Below are positions 16,332 through 23,486 of a stretch of 33,078 nt of DNA, piece after piece. The first letter of the stretch is position 1. Every line of letters begins with the position of its first letter. The position numbers and the translations under genes are program-made. Where the stretch lies: the NCBI GenBank assembly GCA_043810345.1, contig JBDROF010000017.1:1-33078 (forward strand), given 5' to 3'. Origin of the DNA: QYOJ01 sp043810345. Lineage in GTDB: Bacteria; Bacteroidota; Bacteroidia; Bacteroidales; FEN-979. Under the pieces are notes generated by a model. That model did no database searches. It was not told the origin of the DNA and saw only the letters and a program-made list of their open reading frames with translations.

Positions 16332-16904
16332 TTGGAGCAACACCTGAAACACATTCACCAGGATCTGATTGAAGCCTGCAAACAGGGAAACCGGAATGCC
16401 CAGTTTAAGATCTATAAGCTATATTACAAAGCGATGTTCAACACCAGCCTCAGAATATTGAATGATACAGCGGAAGCAGAAGATAACTTGCAGGAGTCGT
16501 TTCTGGATGCATTTCGCAAGATGGATCACTACGCTGGTGATGGGACATTCGGCTCCTGGCTGAAACGAATCGTGGTGAACAATGCCTTGGATACCCTTCG
16601 AAAGAGACGAGAGCAAACTTCCATAGAAGAGACAGGCATGGACTTTCCTGATGAGGAGGAGCAGGTTTCCAATGAAGAGATTCAGGATCAGGTACTGGAG
16701 ATCAAGGAGGCGATGAACCGATTGCCTGAAGAATACCGCATCATCCTCTCCCTGCACCTTCTTGAAGGGTACGACCATGAGGAGATCAGTGAGATTCTGA
16801 AGATCTCTTACAACAACAGCCGTACACGGTTTTCCCGAGCCCGTCAGCGACTGTTGCAGATTATCAATGAGAACAGATTGACCCGAAAAATTGCATATAA
16901 CTAG
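16332..16904 (+). CDS. ECF-type RNA polymerase sigma factor
   Basis: The 190-residue product has a sigma region 2 at about 25-95 (DTAEAEDNLQESFLDAFRKM, then GTFGSWLKRIVVNNALDTLR) and a region 4 helix-turn-helix at about 130-185 (LPEEYRIILSLHLLEGYDHE, then ISEILKISYNNSRTRFSRAR). The start is a TTG at 16332 because the frame is closed by TGA 16 bases upstream. The next ATG, at about residue 35, would cut into region 2. The next gene begins five bases after this stop and encodes a likely membrane partner, so it reads as a sigma / anti-sigma module acting on an envelope signal. Confidence 0.92.
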   Translation: MEQHLKHIHQDLIEACKQGNRNAQFKIYKLYYKAMFNTSLRILNDTAEAEDNLQESFLDAFRKMDHYAGDGTFGSWLKRIVVNNALDTLRKRREQTSIEETGMDFPDEEEQVSNEEIQDQVLEIKEAMNRLPEEYRIILSLHLLEGYDHEEISEILKISYNNSRTRFSRARQRLLQIINENRLTRKIAYN

Positions 16905-16908
16905 TCCC

Positions 16909-17451
16909 ATGAGCAACCTCGACAAATTTATCAGAGATCATGTTGAATTGTTCGATGATCAGGAGCCGGCAGCAGGCCATTTCGAACGGTTCGAAAAACG
17001 ACTGGAGCGGCTTCATGCCTCTGGCACTGAAACAACACCTCTTCGCCTCTGGATGAAGATCGCTGCCGGAATTGTCATACTGGTGACTGCCGGGCTGGCC
17101 ATTTTTGAGCTGGCAACCCATGATTTCTCTGGTCGGACCACCCTTCAGCAGGCTACCCTTGGATTGCCCGAAGAGCTTGTTGAGGTGATCTCCATTTACG
17201 AGGGCCGGGCCTCCCAGCAAATGTCCGAACTGAACCAGATTGCTCAACATTGCCCGGATGGCACCAGTCTGATGAAAAATACACAAAAAGAGGTGGATCA
17301 ACTCGAAAGAAGTATGGATGTACTGGTATCTGCATTAAAAGAGAATCCTTCTGACAACCGCGTGCAGAATGCTTTGATACTGAATTGCAAAGCCAAAGAG
17401 TTACTCCTGAATGATGCCATCCATCAGGAAAAAATAAGAAAATGCAATTAA
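16909..17451 (+). CDS. Putative membrane-anchored anti-sigma factor
   Basis: The 180-residue product has a cytoplasmic N-terminal part (1-46, with FDDQEPAAGHFERFEKRLER), one transmembrane helix at about 48-68 (MKIAAGIVILVTAGLAIFEL) and a helical extracytoplasmic part of about 110 residues. The PxxGHFxRFxxRL motif before the helix is one I associate with proteins encoded next to ECF sigma factors in Bacteroidota. No zinc-type anti-sigma HxxxCxxC motif is present. Anti-sigma function is inferred from topology and position. ATG 16909 is chosen, five bases after the sigma stop. The following gene's first ATG overlaps this stop. Confidence 0.7.
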   Translation: MSNLDKFIRDHVELFDDQEPAAGHFERFEKRLERLHASGTETTPLRLWMKIAAGIVILVTAGLAIFELATHDFSGRTTLQQATLGLPEELVEVISIYEGRASQQMSELNQIAQHCPDGTSLMKNTQKEVDQLERSMDVLVSALKENPSDNRVQNALILNCKAKELLLNDAIHQEKIRKCN

Positions 17452-18503
17452 TTAACAAGAAGATGAAAAAAATGAGATACATCATCCTCCTTCTTATCGG
17501 CTTTCTGGTAGCACCTGCAGCGGGTAACGGCCGGCAGATGAATGGGCTGAAAAAGATAATCAAAAAGGAGTTCACCGTTTCACCTGACGCCAATTTGCGT
17601 TTAAATAACAGGTTTGGAGATATATCCTGTGCTATCTGGGATAAAAACGAAATTGCTATTGAGGTCACCATTTCTGTTGAGACCACTTCAGAAACAGTTG
17701 CCGAAAAAATCTTTTCCAGGATTGATATCGCTTTCAAGGGATCGGAATCAAAGGTGGAGGCGGCGACCAGCCTGGCGAAAGGATTAAATGCCAAAGATCA
17801 TTTCAGTATCGATTATAAAGTCATGATGCCTTCAGCCGTATTCCTCGATCTGAGCAATAAATTCGGAGATGTTATGATCAAAGAGTTGCATGCGAAAAGT
17901 ACTATACGGGTTGAGTACGGGAAGGCGATGCTGGGCAAACTCCACCATGGTGATAATCTCCTGGAAGTGGCGTTTGGCTCGGCCACAGTGGAATCGATGA
18001 AAGGAGCCGTGGTACTGATTCAGTTCTCCAGGATGCGGTTGGATTATGCGGGAAGCCTGAAGCTAAGCTCAAAATACAGCGATATCCATGTAGGAGAGGT
18101 AGTTATGCTGGAAGGGACATTCGAAGGAGGAAACATTGATCTGGGCAAGGCATCTGTTCTGACACTCCAGGGCAGCTTCTCAAATTTTGATATTGCGATG
18201 GTGAAACAGAAGATTAACCTGGATACGAAGTTTGGTAGCTGCAAGGTAAAAACGATAGATCCGGGGTTCAAATCCCTGGTAGTAGTCAATCAGCATGGCA
18301 GCGTGGAAATTGCGATACCTGGGGAGATAAGTTATACCCTGGATGCCGAAACACATTTCGGATCCATCACATTCCCCAAATCCAGAGCCTTTCTCTCGGT
18401 CATGAACGTTTCCACACATGATGAACTTTACAAGGGAACCGTAGGAACCAATCCAACCGCCATCGTTAAAATCAGGAATGAGTTCGGAAGCATTAAGTTG
18501 TGA
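17442..18503 (+). CDS. Exported beta-repeat protein, DUF4097-like
   Basis: A signal peptide (MRYIILLLIGFLVAPAAGNG) is followed by about 320 residues of short repeating strands with recurrent FGD, FGS and YGK turns (LNNRFGDISC, LSNKFGDVMI, DTKFGSCKV, ETHFGSITF, RNEFGSIKL). This is the texture of DUF4097/DUF2807 right-handed beta-solenoid proteins of the envelope. No catalytic motif is seen. Starts at 17442 (overlapping the previous stop) and at ATG 17463 or 17472 are all possible; the overlap suggests translational coupling. It is the third gene of the ECF operon and a likely target or sensor component. Confidence 0.8.
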   Translation: MQLINKKMKKMRYIILLLIGFLVAPAAGNGRQMNGLKKIIKKEFTVSPDANLRLNNRFGDISCAIWDKNEIAIEVTISVETTSETVAEKIFSRIDIAFKGSESKVEAATSLAKGLNAKDHFSIDYKVMMPSAVFLDLSNKFGDVMIKELHAKSTIRVEYGKAMLGKLHHGDNLLEVAFGSATVESMKGAVVLIQFSRMRLDYAGSLKLSSKYSDIHVGEVVMLEGTFEGGNIDLGKASVLTLQGSFSNFDIAMVKQKINLDTKFGSCKVKTIDPGFKSLVVVNQHGSVEIAIPGEISYTLDAETHFGSITFPKSRAFLSVMNVSTHDELYKGTVGTNPTAIVKIRNEFGSIKL

Positions 18504-18561
18504 TTGAAAAGGTTTTAAGATATAAGAACAAATCCCTAATGTAAATCTAAAAATTCAAATC

Positions 18562-19299
18562 ATGAAAACAATGAACAAAATCAGAACACTCCTTATTATC
18601 TTTTTTCTTTCGGGAATGTCTGGAATGATTGCCATGCCCGCCTCCAACCTGGATAAAGCTGAGAGTGTAGAAAAGGAGACACGTACCGTAGGGTACTTTA
18701 CCGGCATTAAGGTTGGTGGTGCTTTCGAAGTGTTTATAAAACAAACCGGCACCCCGGGTGTGGTGGTAATGGCTGATGCAGATGTGCTCCCCTACATCGT
18801 CACCGAGGTGAGCGGCAACATCTTGAATGTCAGCATGAAAAAAGCCCCTCCGAAGTTCTGGAATGATGTCCATACGCTGCATCTGTACATCACCGTAGCA
18901 GACCTTAACTTGTTGGATCTCAGTGGCGCTGTAGAGATCACCACACAAGGTGAGATCAAAGGGGAAAAGATGGGGATTGAGATCAGTGGCGCTGTTGAAG
19001 CCGATCTGAATTTACAACTACAGAAACTCAACATGGAAATCAGTGGAGCAACCGAGATCAAACTGACCGGTCAGGCCCAGGAGGTCAACATCGAAGCCTC
19101 AGGTGCCTCAGAGTTGGATGCATTCGACTTTGAAGTGAAAGATCTGTCGCTTTATGCCAGCGGGGCAACGGAAGCGAATGTAAATGCTTCAGGAATGCTG
19201 AAAATCTCGGTTTCCGGTGCCTGTGAAGTACGCTACAAAGGCGGTGCCAGTGTGAATGCCCACACCTCCGGCGCAAGCAGCGTGAAGCAGGCAAGATAA
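18562..19299 (+). CDS. Exported head-GIN (DUF2807) domain protein
   Basis: A signal peptide (IRTLLIIFFLSGMSGMIAMP) leads into a DUF2807 putative auto-transporter adhesin, head-GIN domain. The opening is GYFTGIKVGGAFEVFIKQTG, and tandem beta-solenoid coils follow, each carrying SGA (LDLSGAVEITTQ, IEISGAVEADLN, MEISGATEIKLT, IEASGASELDAF, LYASGATEANVN, ISVSGACEVRYK, HTSGASSVKQ). At least seven SGA/SGAxE coils are visible. Its stop is only three bases from the convergent ligA stop, and no terminator hairpin is seen between them. It is the last gene of the ECF operon, after a gap of 58 bases. Confidence 0.9.
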   Translation: MKTMNKIRTLLIIFFLSGMSGMIAMPASNLDKAESVEKETRTVGYFTGIKVGGAFEVFIKQTGTPGVVVMADADVLPYIVTEVSGNILNVSMKKAPPKFWNDVHTLHLYITVADLNLLDLSGAVEITTQGEIKGEKMGIEISGAVEADLNLQLQKLNMEISGATEIKLTGQAQEVNIEASGASELDAFDFEVKDLSLYASGATEANVNASGMLKISVSGACEVRYKGGASVNAHTSGASSVKQAR

Positions 19300-19302
19300 A
19301 TA

Positions 19303-21357
19303 CTACTCCTCACCAAGCATCTGTATAAATTCTATTTCTGAAATGAACGGGATTCGCAGTGATTCCGCTTTTTTCTTTTTTTCCGGTCCCATGTTGTCGC
19401 CAGCCAGCACAAAAGAGGTCTTTGCCGAAATTGATCCGGCGTTTTTCCCACCGTGTGCTTCGACCATCCGTTTCAGTTCATCCCGGGAGTAACCATGAAA
19501 CAGTCCGCTGATCACAATGGATTTTCCCTCCAGTTCCGTGCCTTTGATTACAACGGTATCAGGACTTAGTGAAAAGTTCAGTCCCGCCTCCTGTAACCTC
19601 CGGATGATTTCCAGGTTCTCCGGCTGGTGAAAAAAATCAACCACGCTCTCTGCGATTCTATCCCCGATCTCTTCCACGTCAGTCAATGCATCCATTTCGG
19701 CCCGACGAATTGCTTCGATGGAGTGAAAGCGGAACGCCAGTTTCCGGGCTACCGTTTCCCCTACGAAACGGATTCCCAATGCATACAACACACGGTCGAA
19801 AGGAACAGTCCTGGAGAGTTGGATCCCGTTAAGGATATTGGTCACACTCTTCTCCTGGAAGCTCATTTTCCTCTCCTTTCCGGAACCGGGATCCTGGTAT
19901 ACCTTTTCCAGTCCCAGCAAATCTTCTTGTTTCAGGTCGTAGAGATCTGCCACATTCCTAACCAACCCATGGTCGTACAGCATCTCGATCTTTCCTTCCC
20001 CAAGTGTCTCAATGTTCATGGCTTTGCGGCTAATATAATGTTCGAGCCTTCCTTTGATCTGTGTGGGGCATCCCGCCGCGTTGGGACAAAACCAGGCAGA
20101 TTCACCTTCGCTGCGAACGAGCTTAATTCCACAACCGGGACAGTTTGCGGGAAATTCCAGGGGAATTGCTTCCGGAGGTCTCTTATCTAACCTGACCCCG
20201 GTGATCTTAGGGATGATCTCGCCTCCCTTTTCAACGAATACGGTGTCACCGAGTCTGACATCCAACGTCGCTATAAAATCGGCATTGTAAAGGGACGCTC
20301 TCTTCACCACAGTGCCTGCCAGCAGGACTGGGCTCAGGTTGGCAACCGGTGTGACCGTTCCTGTTCTCCCCACCTGGAAATCGACTGAGTACAACCGTGT
20401 TTCCAGCTGCTCTGCCTTGAACTTATAGGCGATTGCCCACCGTAGAGATTTAGCTGTGTTGCCCAGCATCTCCTGCTGTCGAAGATGGTTTACCTTGATG
20501 ACTACACCGTCGATATCGAAAGGAAGGCCCTTCCTCAACTGGTCAATCTCATGAATGAAGTCAAAGATCTCGTGGATAGAGGAGCATTTCAAAAGGTAGT
20601 CGGATATATGAAATCCCCAGCTGCGTGCAGCCTGGAGGCTTTCATAGTGGGTATTGAACGGGAAACCGGTTCCGGGTAAGTAATAGAGAAAACAGTCGAG
20701 CTTCCGCTTTGCCACCAGGGATGAATCCTGCATCTTCAAACTTCCTGAAGCGGCATTCCGCGGATTGGCAAACGGTTCTTCCCCGCCCTCTTCACGTATC
20801 CTGTTCAGTCGGCTGAAACTTGCATGGGGTAAAAAGACCTCTCCACGGATTTCAAACGAATCTGGAAATCCACCTCCTTTAAGGTATAAGGGGATGTTGT
20901 GGATGGTTTTGATGTTGGCAGTCACATCGTCTCCCTGTGTGCCGTCCCCCCTGGTAACCGCCTGAACCAGGATACCCTGCTGGTAAGTCAGGCCAATTGC
21001 CACTCCGTCGAACTTCATTTCGCAAACATATTCCACCTCTTCTCCGATCAGTTTATGTACACGGGCTTCCCACTCTTCTACCTCCTCTTTTGAATAGGTA
21101 TTGCTGAGAGAAAGCATGGGATAACGGTGCGGAACCTGGCGGAACTCTTTGGTGATTTCCCCACCTACACGTTGTGTAGGAGAATTGGGTGAGGCCAGCT
21201 CCGGAAACGCCTGTTCGAGTACTTCCAGCTTTTTCAGAAGGAGATCGAAATCCAGGTCACTGATCTCCGGCTTCGACAACGTATAATAGGCATGGTTATG
21301 GCGGTTGATCTTTTCGGTCAACTCCTGAATCTCCCTCCTGGCCTCCGCTTTGTTCAT
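19303..21357 (-). CDS. ligA: NAD+-dependent DNA ligase
   Basis: LigA seals nicks in replication and repair, using NAD+. The 684-residue product is full length. It has the Ia domain (HNHAYYTLSKPEISDLDFD), the adenylation active site CEMKFDGVAIGLTY with Lys115, an OB fold (VGRTGTVTPVANL), a four-Cys zinc finger (CPGCGIKLVRSEG, then CPNAAGCPTQ), helix-hairpin-helix repeats and a C-terminal BRCT domain (ELEGKSIVISGLF). ATG 21357 (MNKAEARREI) is chosen because the seven upstream codons overlap the neighbouring stress-protein remnant. Confidence 0.97.
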   Translation of the reverse strand: MNKAEARREIQELTEKINRHNHAYYTLSKPEISDLDFDLLLKKLEVLEQAFPELASPNSPTQRVGGEITKEFRQVPHRYPMLSLSNTYSKEEVEEWEARVHKLIGEEVEYVCEMKFDGVAIGLTYQQGILVQAVTRGDGTQGDDVTANIKTIHNIPLYLKGGGFPDSFEIRGEVFLPHASFSRLNRIREEGGEEPFANPRNAASGSLKMQDSSLVAKRKLDCFLYYLPGTGFPFNTHYESLQAARSWGFHISDYLLKCSSIHEIFDFIHEIDQLRKGLPFDIDGVVIKVNHLRQQEMLGNTAKSLRWAIAYKFKAEQLETRLYSVDFQVGRTGTVTPVANLSPVLLAGTVVKRASLYNADFIATLDVRLGDTVFVEKGGEIIPKITGVRLDKRPPEAIPLEFPANCPGCGIKLVRSEGESAWFCPNAAGCPTQIKGRLEHYISRKAMNIETLGEGKIEMLYDHGLVRNVADLYDLKQEDLLGLEKVYQDPGSGKERKMSFQEKSVTNILNGIQLSRTVPFDRVLYALGIRFVGETVARKLAFRFHSIEAIRRAEMDALTDVEEIGDRIAESVVDFFHQPENLEIIRRLQEAGLNFSLSPDTVVIKGTELEGKSIVISGLFHGYSRDELKRMVEAHGGKNAGSISAKTSFVLAGDNMGPEKKKKAESLRIPFISEIEFIQMLGEE

Positions 21358-21359
21358 CG

Positions 21360-21752
21360 TTAGAATGGTGTTATCCACTCCCAGTAATAGGTCCCTATCT
21401 CCACGTCATTACTTACAGGGAAAACAATCTCATTGTATCCACCCCCGAAGCTCTTCTTCTGTACTACAATTACCGGAACAGGGGATTCAAGCACCACTTT
21501 CAGGACAAAGCTTCCGAAGAGGTGCTGCAGCCCTTTCTTGCCGTGGGTGCCCAGGACCATCAGGTTGGCTTTGATCTCCACGGCAACCTCGTTGATTGTC
21601 GTGAATATACTCCCTTCCACTTGCATGGTATTAATCGCAACACCATATTCGGGTTCATACCTCTCCTTGTAGGCCGTTAACTTTTTATCGATGAAGGAGA
21701 GGTCAAGCTCCTCCTTTTTGAGTTTGGCGTTGTTTATCGGGTCCACATGCAT
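21360..21752 (-). pseudogene. Universal stress protein, truncated at both ends
   Basis: The sequence NLMVLGTHGKKGLQHLFGSF, then LESPVPVIVVQKK, is the C-terminal half of a UspA domain, including its ATP-binding GTHGxxG(9-10)GS-type loop. The first beta-alpha part (typically ILVPTDFS...) is absent: homology starts at about HVDPINNAKLKKEE. The second domain that usually follows GYNEIVFPV stops after about 15 residues, two bases before ligA. ATG 21752 is likely because a TAAATTTGC box lies at 21769-21777, inside the longer open frame. The remaining product of 130 residues lacks half of the nucleotide fold. Confidence 0.7.
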
Positions 21753-21768
21753 GTTGCGTTTGTTGCCT

Positions 21769-21777
21769 GCAAATTTA
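21769..21777 (-). promoter_or_regulatory. -7 box before the stress-protein remnant and ligA
   Basis: The minus strand reads TAAATTTGC, a full TAnnTTTGC match, 16 bases before ATG 21752. It may now serve mainly as the promoter of ligA, two bases beyond the remnant's stop. Confidence 0.5.
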
Positions 21778-21796
21778 TCGTAAAAATACAAAATTA

Positions 21797-21835
21797 GGGA
21801 TCAGGGATCAACGAATAGCGATCAACGATCAGGAG
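21797..21835. repeat. Degenerate GATCA(A/G)-type tandem repeat
   Basis: GGATCAGGGATCAACG, then GCGATCAACGATCAGG, lies in the gap between rpe and the stress-protein remnant. The unit is about 7-8 bases. Confidence 0.55.
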
Positions 21836-21857
21836 AAGGTACAGGTATGGGGTAGTA

Positions 21858-22508
21858 TCAACAATGTTTTAGCTGATGAATGGTTGAGGTAGGATCGGGG
21901 GAACCGAAAACGGTATGGCCAGCCACCAGGATGTCCACGCCTGCATCAACCAGCGATCGGGCATTTTCGAGTGTGACCCCGCCATCCACTTCGATTAGTG
22001 TTTCAGCACCGTGATCTAGGATCAACGTTTTGAGTTCACGACTCTTGCGGTAGGTATGTTCGATGAACTGTTGCCCTCCGAAACCAGGGTTGACGGACAT
22101 CAGTAATACCAGGTCGACCTCCCTGATGATCTCGTGCAGCAACATGACCGGTGTATGGGGATTGAGAGAAACGCCGGCCCTGGCGCCAGATTGTTTAATT
22201 GCCTGTATGGTCCGGTGCAGGTGGGTGCAGGCTTCGTAATGAACAGTTATGATCGAAGCGCCGGACTCCCGAAACTGTTCCAGGTACCTGTCCGGGTCCA
22301 AAATCATCAGGTGGACGTCCAGGGGTTTCCTGGTAATCTTTTTTATCCTGTTCAGTACGGGAAAACCGAATGAAATATTAGGGACGAAGAGACCGTCCAT
22401 GATATCAAGATGAAACCAATCGGCTTCACTCCGGTTTACCATTTCGATCTCCTCCTCAAGTTTAAGGAAGTTTGCAGAAAGGAGGGAAGGCGCTACCAGG
22501 TGAGACAC
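21858..22508 (-). CDS. rpe: Ribulose-phosphate 3-epimerase
   Basis: The enzyme interconverts ribulose-5-phosphate and xylulose-5-phosphate in the pentose phosphate pathway. The 216-residue TIM barrel shows PSLLSANFLKLEEEI, WFHLDIMDGLFVPNISFG (catalytic Asp and metal His), VHLMILDPDRY, SVNPGFGGQ and IEVDGGVTLENA. The start is GTG 22508: an in-frame TAA lies six bases before it, and the next ATG (about residue 24) would remove the first strand. The gap to the sigma gene is entirely an AATTACG repeat, which may have replaced the original upstream sequence. Confidence 0.95.
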   Translation of the reverse strand: MSHLVAPSLLSANFLKLEEEIEMVNRSEADWFHLDIMDGLFVPNISFGFPVLNRIKKITRKPLDVHLMILDPDRYLEQFRESGASIITVHYEACTHLHRTIQAIKQSGARAGVSLNPHTPVMLLHEIIREVDLVLLMSVNPGFGGQQFIEHTYRKSRELKTLILDHGAETLIEVDGGVTLENARSLVDAGVDILVAGHTVFGSPDPTSTIHQLKHC

Positions 22509-22512
22509 GTTG

Positions 22513-22536
22513 AATTACGAATTACGAATTACGAAT
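22513..22536. repeat. AATTACG tandem repeat between the sigma gene and rpe
   Basis: AATTACG occurs three times plus a partial copy, filling almost all of the 30-base gap and ending four bases before the rpe GTG. The same heptamer is repeated at 10644-10670. Confidence 0.85.
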
Positions 22537-22538
22537 AC

Positions 22539-23402
22539 CTACCCCAGGTAGGTCTTCAGGATCTTGCTTCTTGACGTATGCTTCAGCCTTCGGATGGCTT
22601 TCTCTTTGATCTGGCGGACACGTTCCCGTGTAAGGTCAAATTTCTCCCCGATCTCTTCAAGTGTCATCGGGTGGCTTCCGTTCAGTCCAAAATAGAGCCG
22701 GATCACGTCGGCTTCACGTAGAGTGAGTGTGGAAACTGCCCGTTCTATTTCCCGTTTCAGGGATTCATAAAGTAAGCCATTCTCCGGTGTAGTATTCTCT
22801 TCCCCTTTCAGGACATCATACATGGTGTTGTCCTCATCCTGGATCAACGGGGCATCCATGGAGACGTGCCGTCCGGCATTCTTCATCGACTCTTTTACTT
22901 CGTTCTCGGATATCTCCAGCAGCTTGGCAATTTCTTCAATGTTGGGTTCCCGCTCGTACTGTTGCTCAAGCCGGGCGTAGGCTTTATTGATCTTGTTTAT
23001 GGATCCGATTTTATTCAGTGGCAAGCGAACGATCCGGGATTGCTCTGCCAGTGCCTGCAGGATTGATTGGCGGATCCACCATACTGCATAAGAGATGAAT
23101 TTGAAACCCCTTGTTTCATCAAAACGCTGTGCAGCTTTGATGAGCCCGAGGTTCCCTTCATTAATGAGGTCGGGCAGGCTAAGCCCTTGATTTTGATATT
23201 GTTTTGAGACAGAAACCACGAAACGAAGGTTAGCTTTGGTGAGTTTCTCCAGAGCAGTATGGTCTCCCTGCTTGATCCGCTGAGCCAGTGTAACTTCTTC
23301 ATCTGCTGTGATCAGTTCCACCTTGCCGATCTCCTGCAGGTATTTGTCCAGGGAAGCAGTTTCACGGTTGGTAACCTGTTTTATGATTTTAAGTTGTCTC
23401 AT
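22539..23402 (-). CDS. rpoD: Primary sigma factor (RpoD/SigA type, short Bacteroidota form)
   Basis: The 287-residue product lacks the long region 1.1 and non-conserved insert of proteobacterial RpoD, as is usual in Bacteroidota. Region 1.2 is ASLDKYLQEIGKVELIT. Region 2 includes LINEGNLGLIKAAQRFDETR and KFISYAVWWIRQSILQALAE (-10 recognition and melting). Region 3 follows, and region 4 is TLREADVIRLYFGLNG, then LEEIGEKFDLTRERVRQIKE. It directs transcription from the TAnnTTTG boxes noted here. It lies upstream of rpe on the same strand and 84 bases downstream of pnp. Confidence 0.95.
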   Translation of the reverse strand: MRQLKIIKQVTNRETASLDKYLQEIGKVELITADEEVTLAQRIKQGDHTALEKLTKANLRFVVSVSKQYQNQGLSLPDLINEGNLGLIKAAQRFDETRGFKFISYAVWWIRQSILQALAEQSRIVRLPLNKIGSINKINKAYARLEQQYEREPNIEEIAKLLEISENEVKESMKNAGRHVSMDAPLIQDEDNTMYDVLKGEENTTPENGLLYESLKREIERAVSTLTLREADVIRLYFGLNGSHPMTLEEIGEKFDLTRERVRQIKEKAIRRLKHTSRSKILKTYLG

Positions 23403-23486
23403 CCGGCTCTTTTTATATCATAACTTTAATGAAGTTAACAGCATCCATGGTGTACGACAAACTGGGCCTTCGGGTTTCAACGGTGG

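Noticed and set aside
16419..16925. 168-codon minus-strand open frame opposite the ECF sigma gene
   Set aside because: It is antisense to a clear sigma factor gene and has no recognisable features.
19627..20190. 187-codon plus-strand open frame opposite ligA
   Set aside because: It lies wholly antisense to intact ligA. Its composition follows ligA codon structure, and no promoter or domain is visible.
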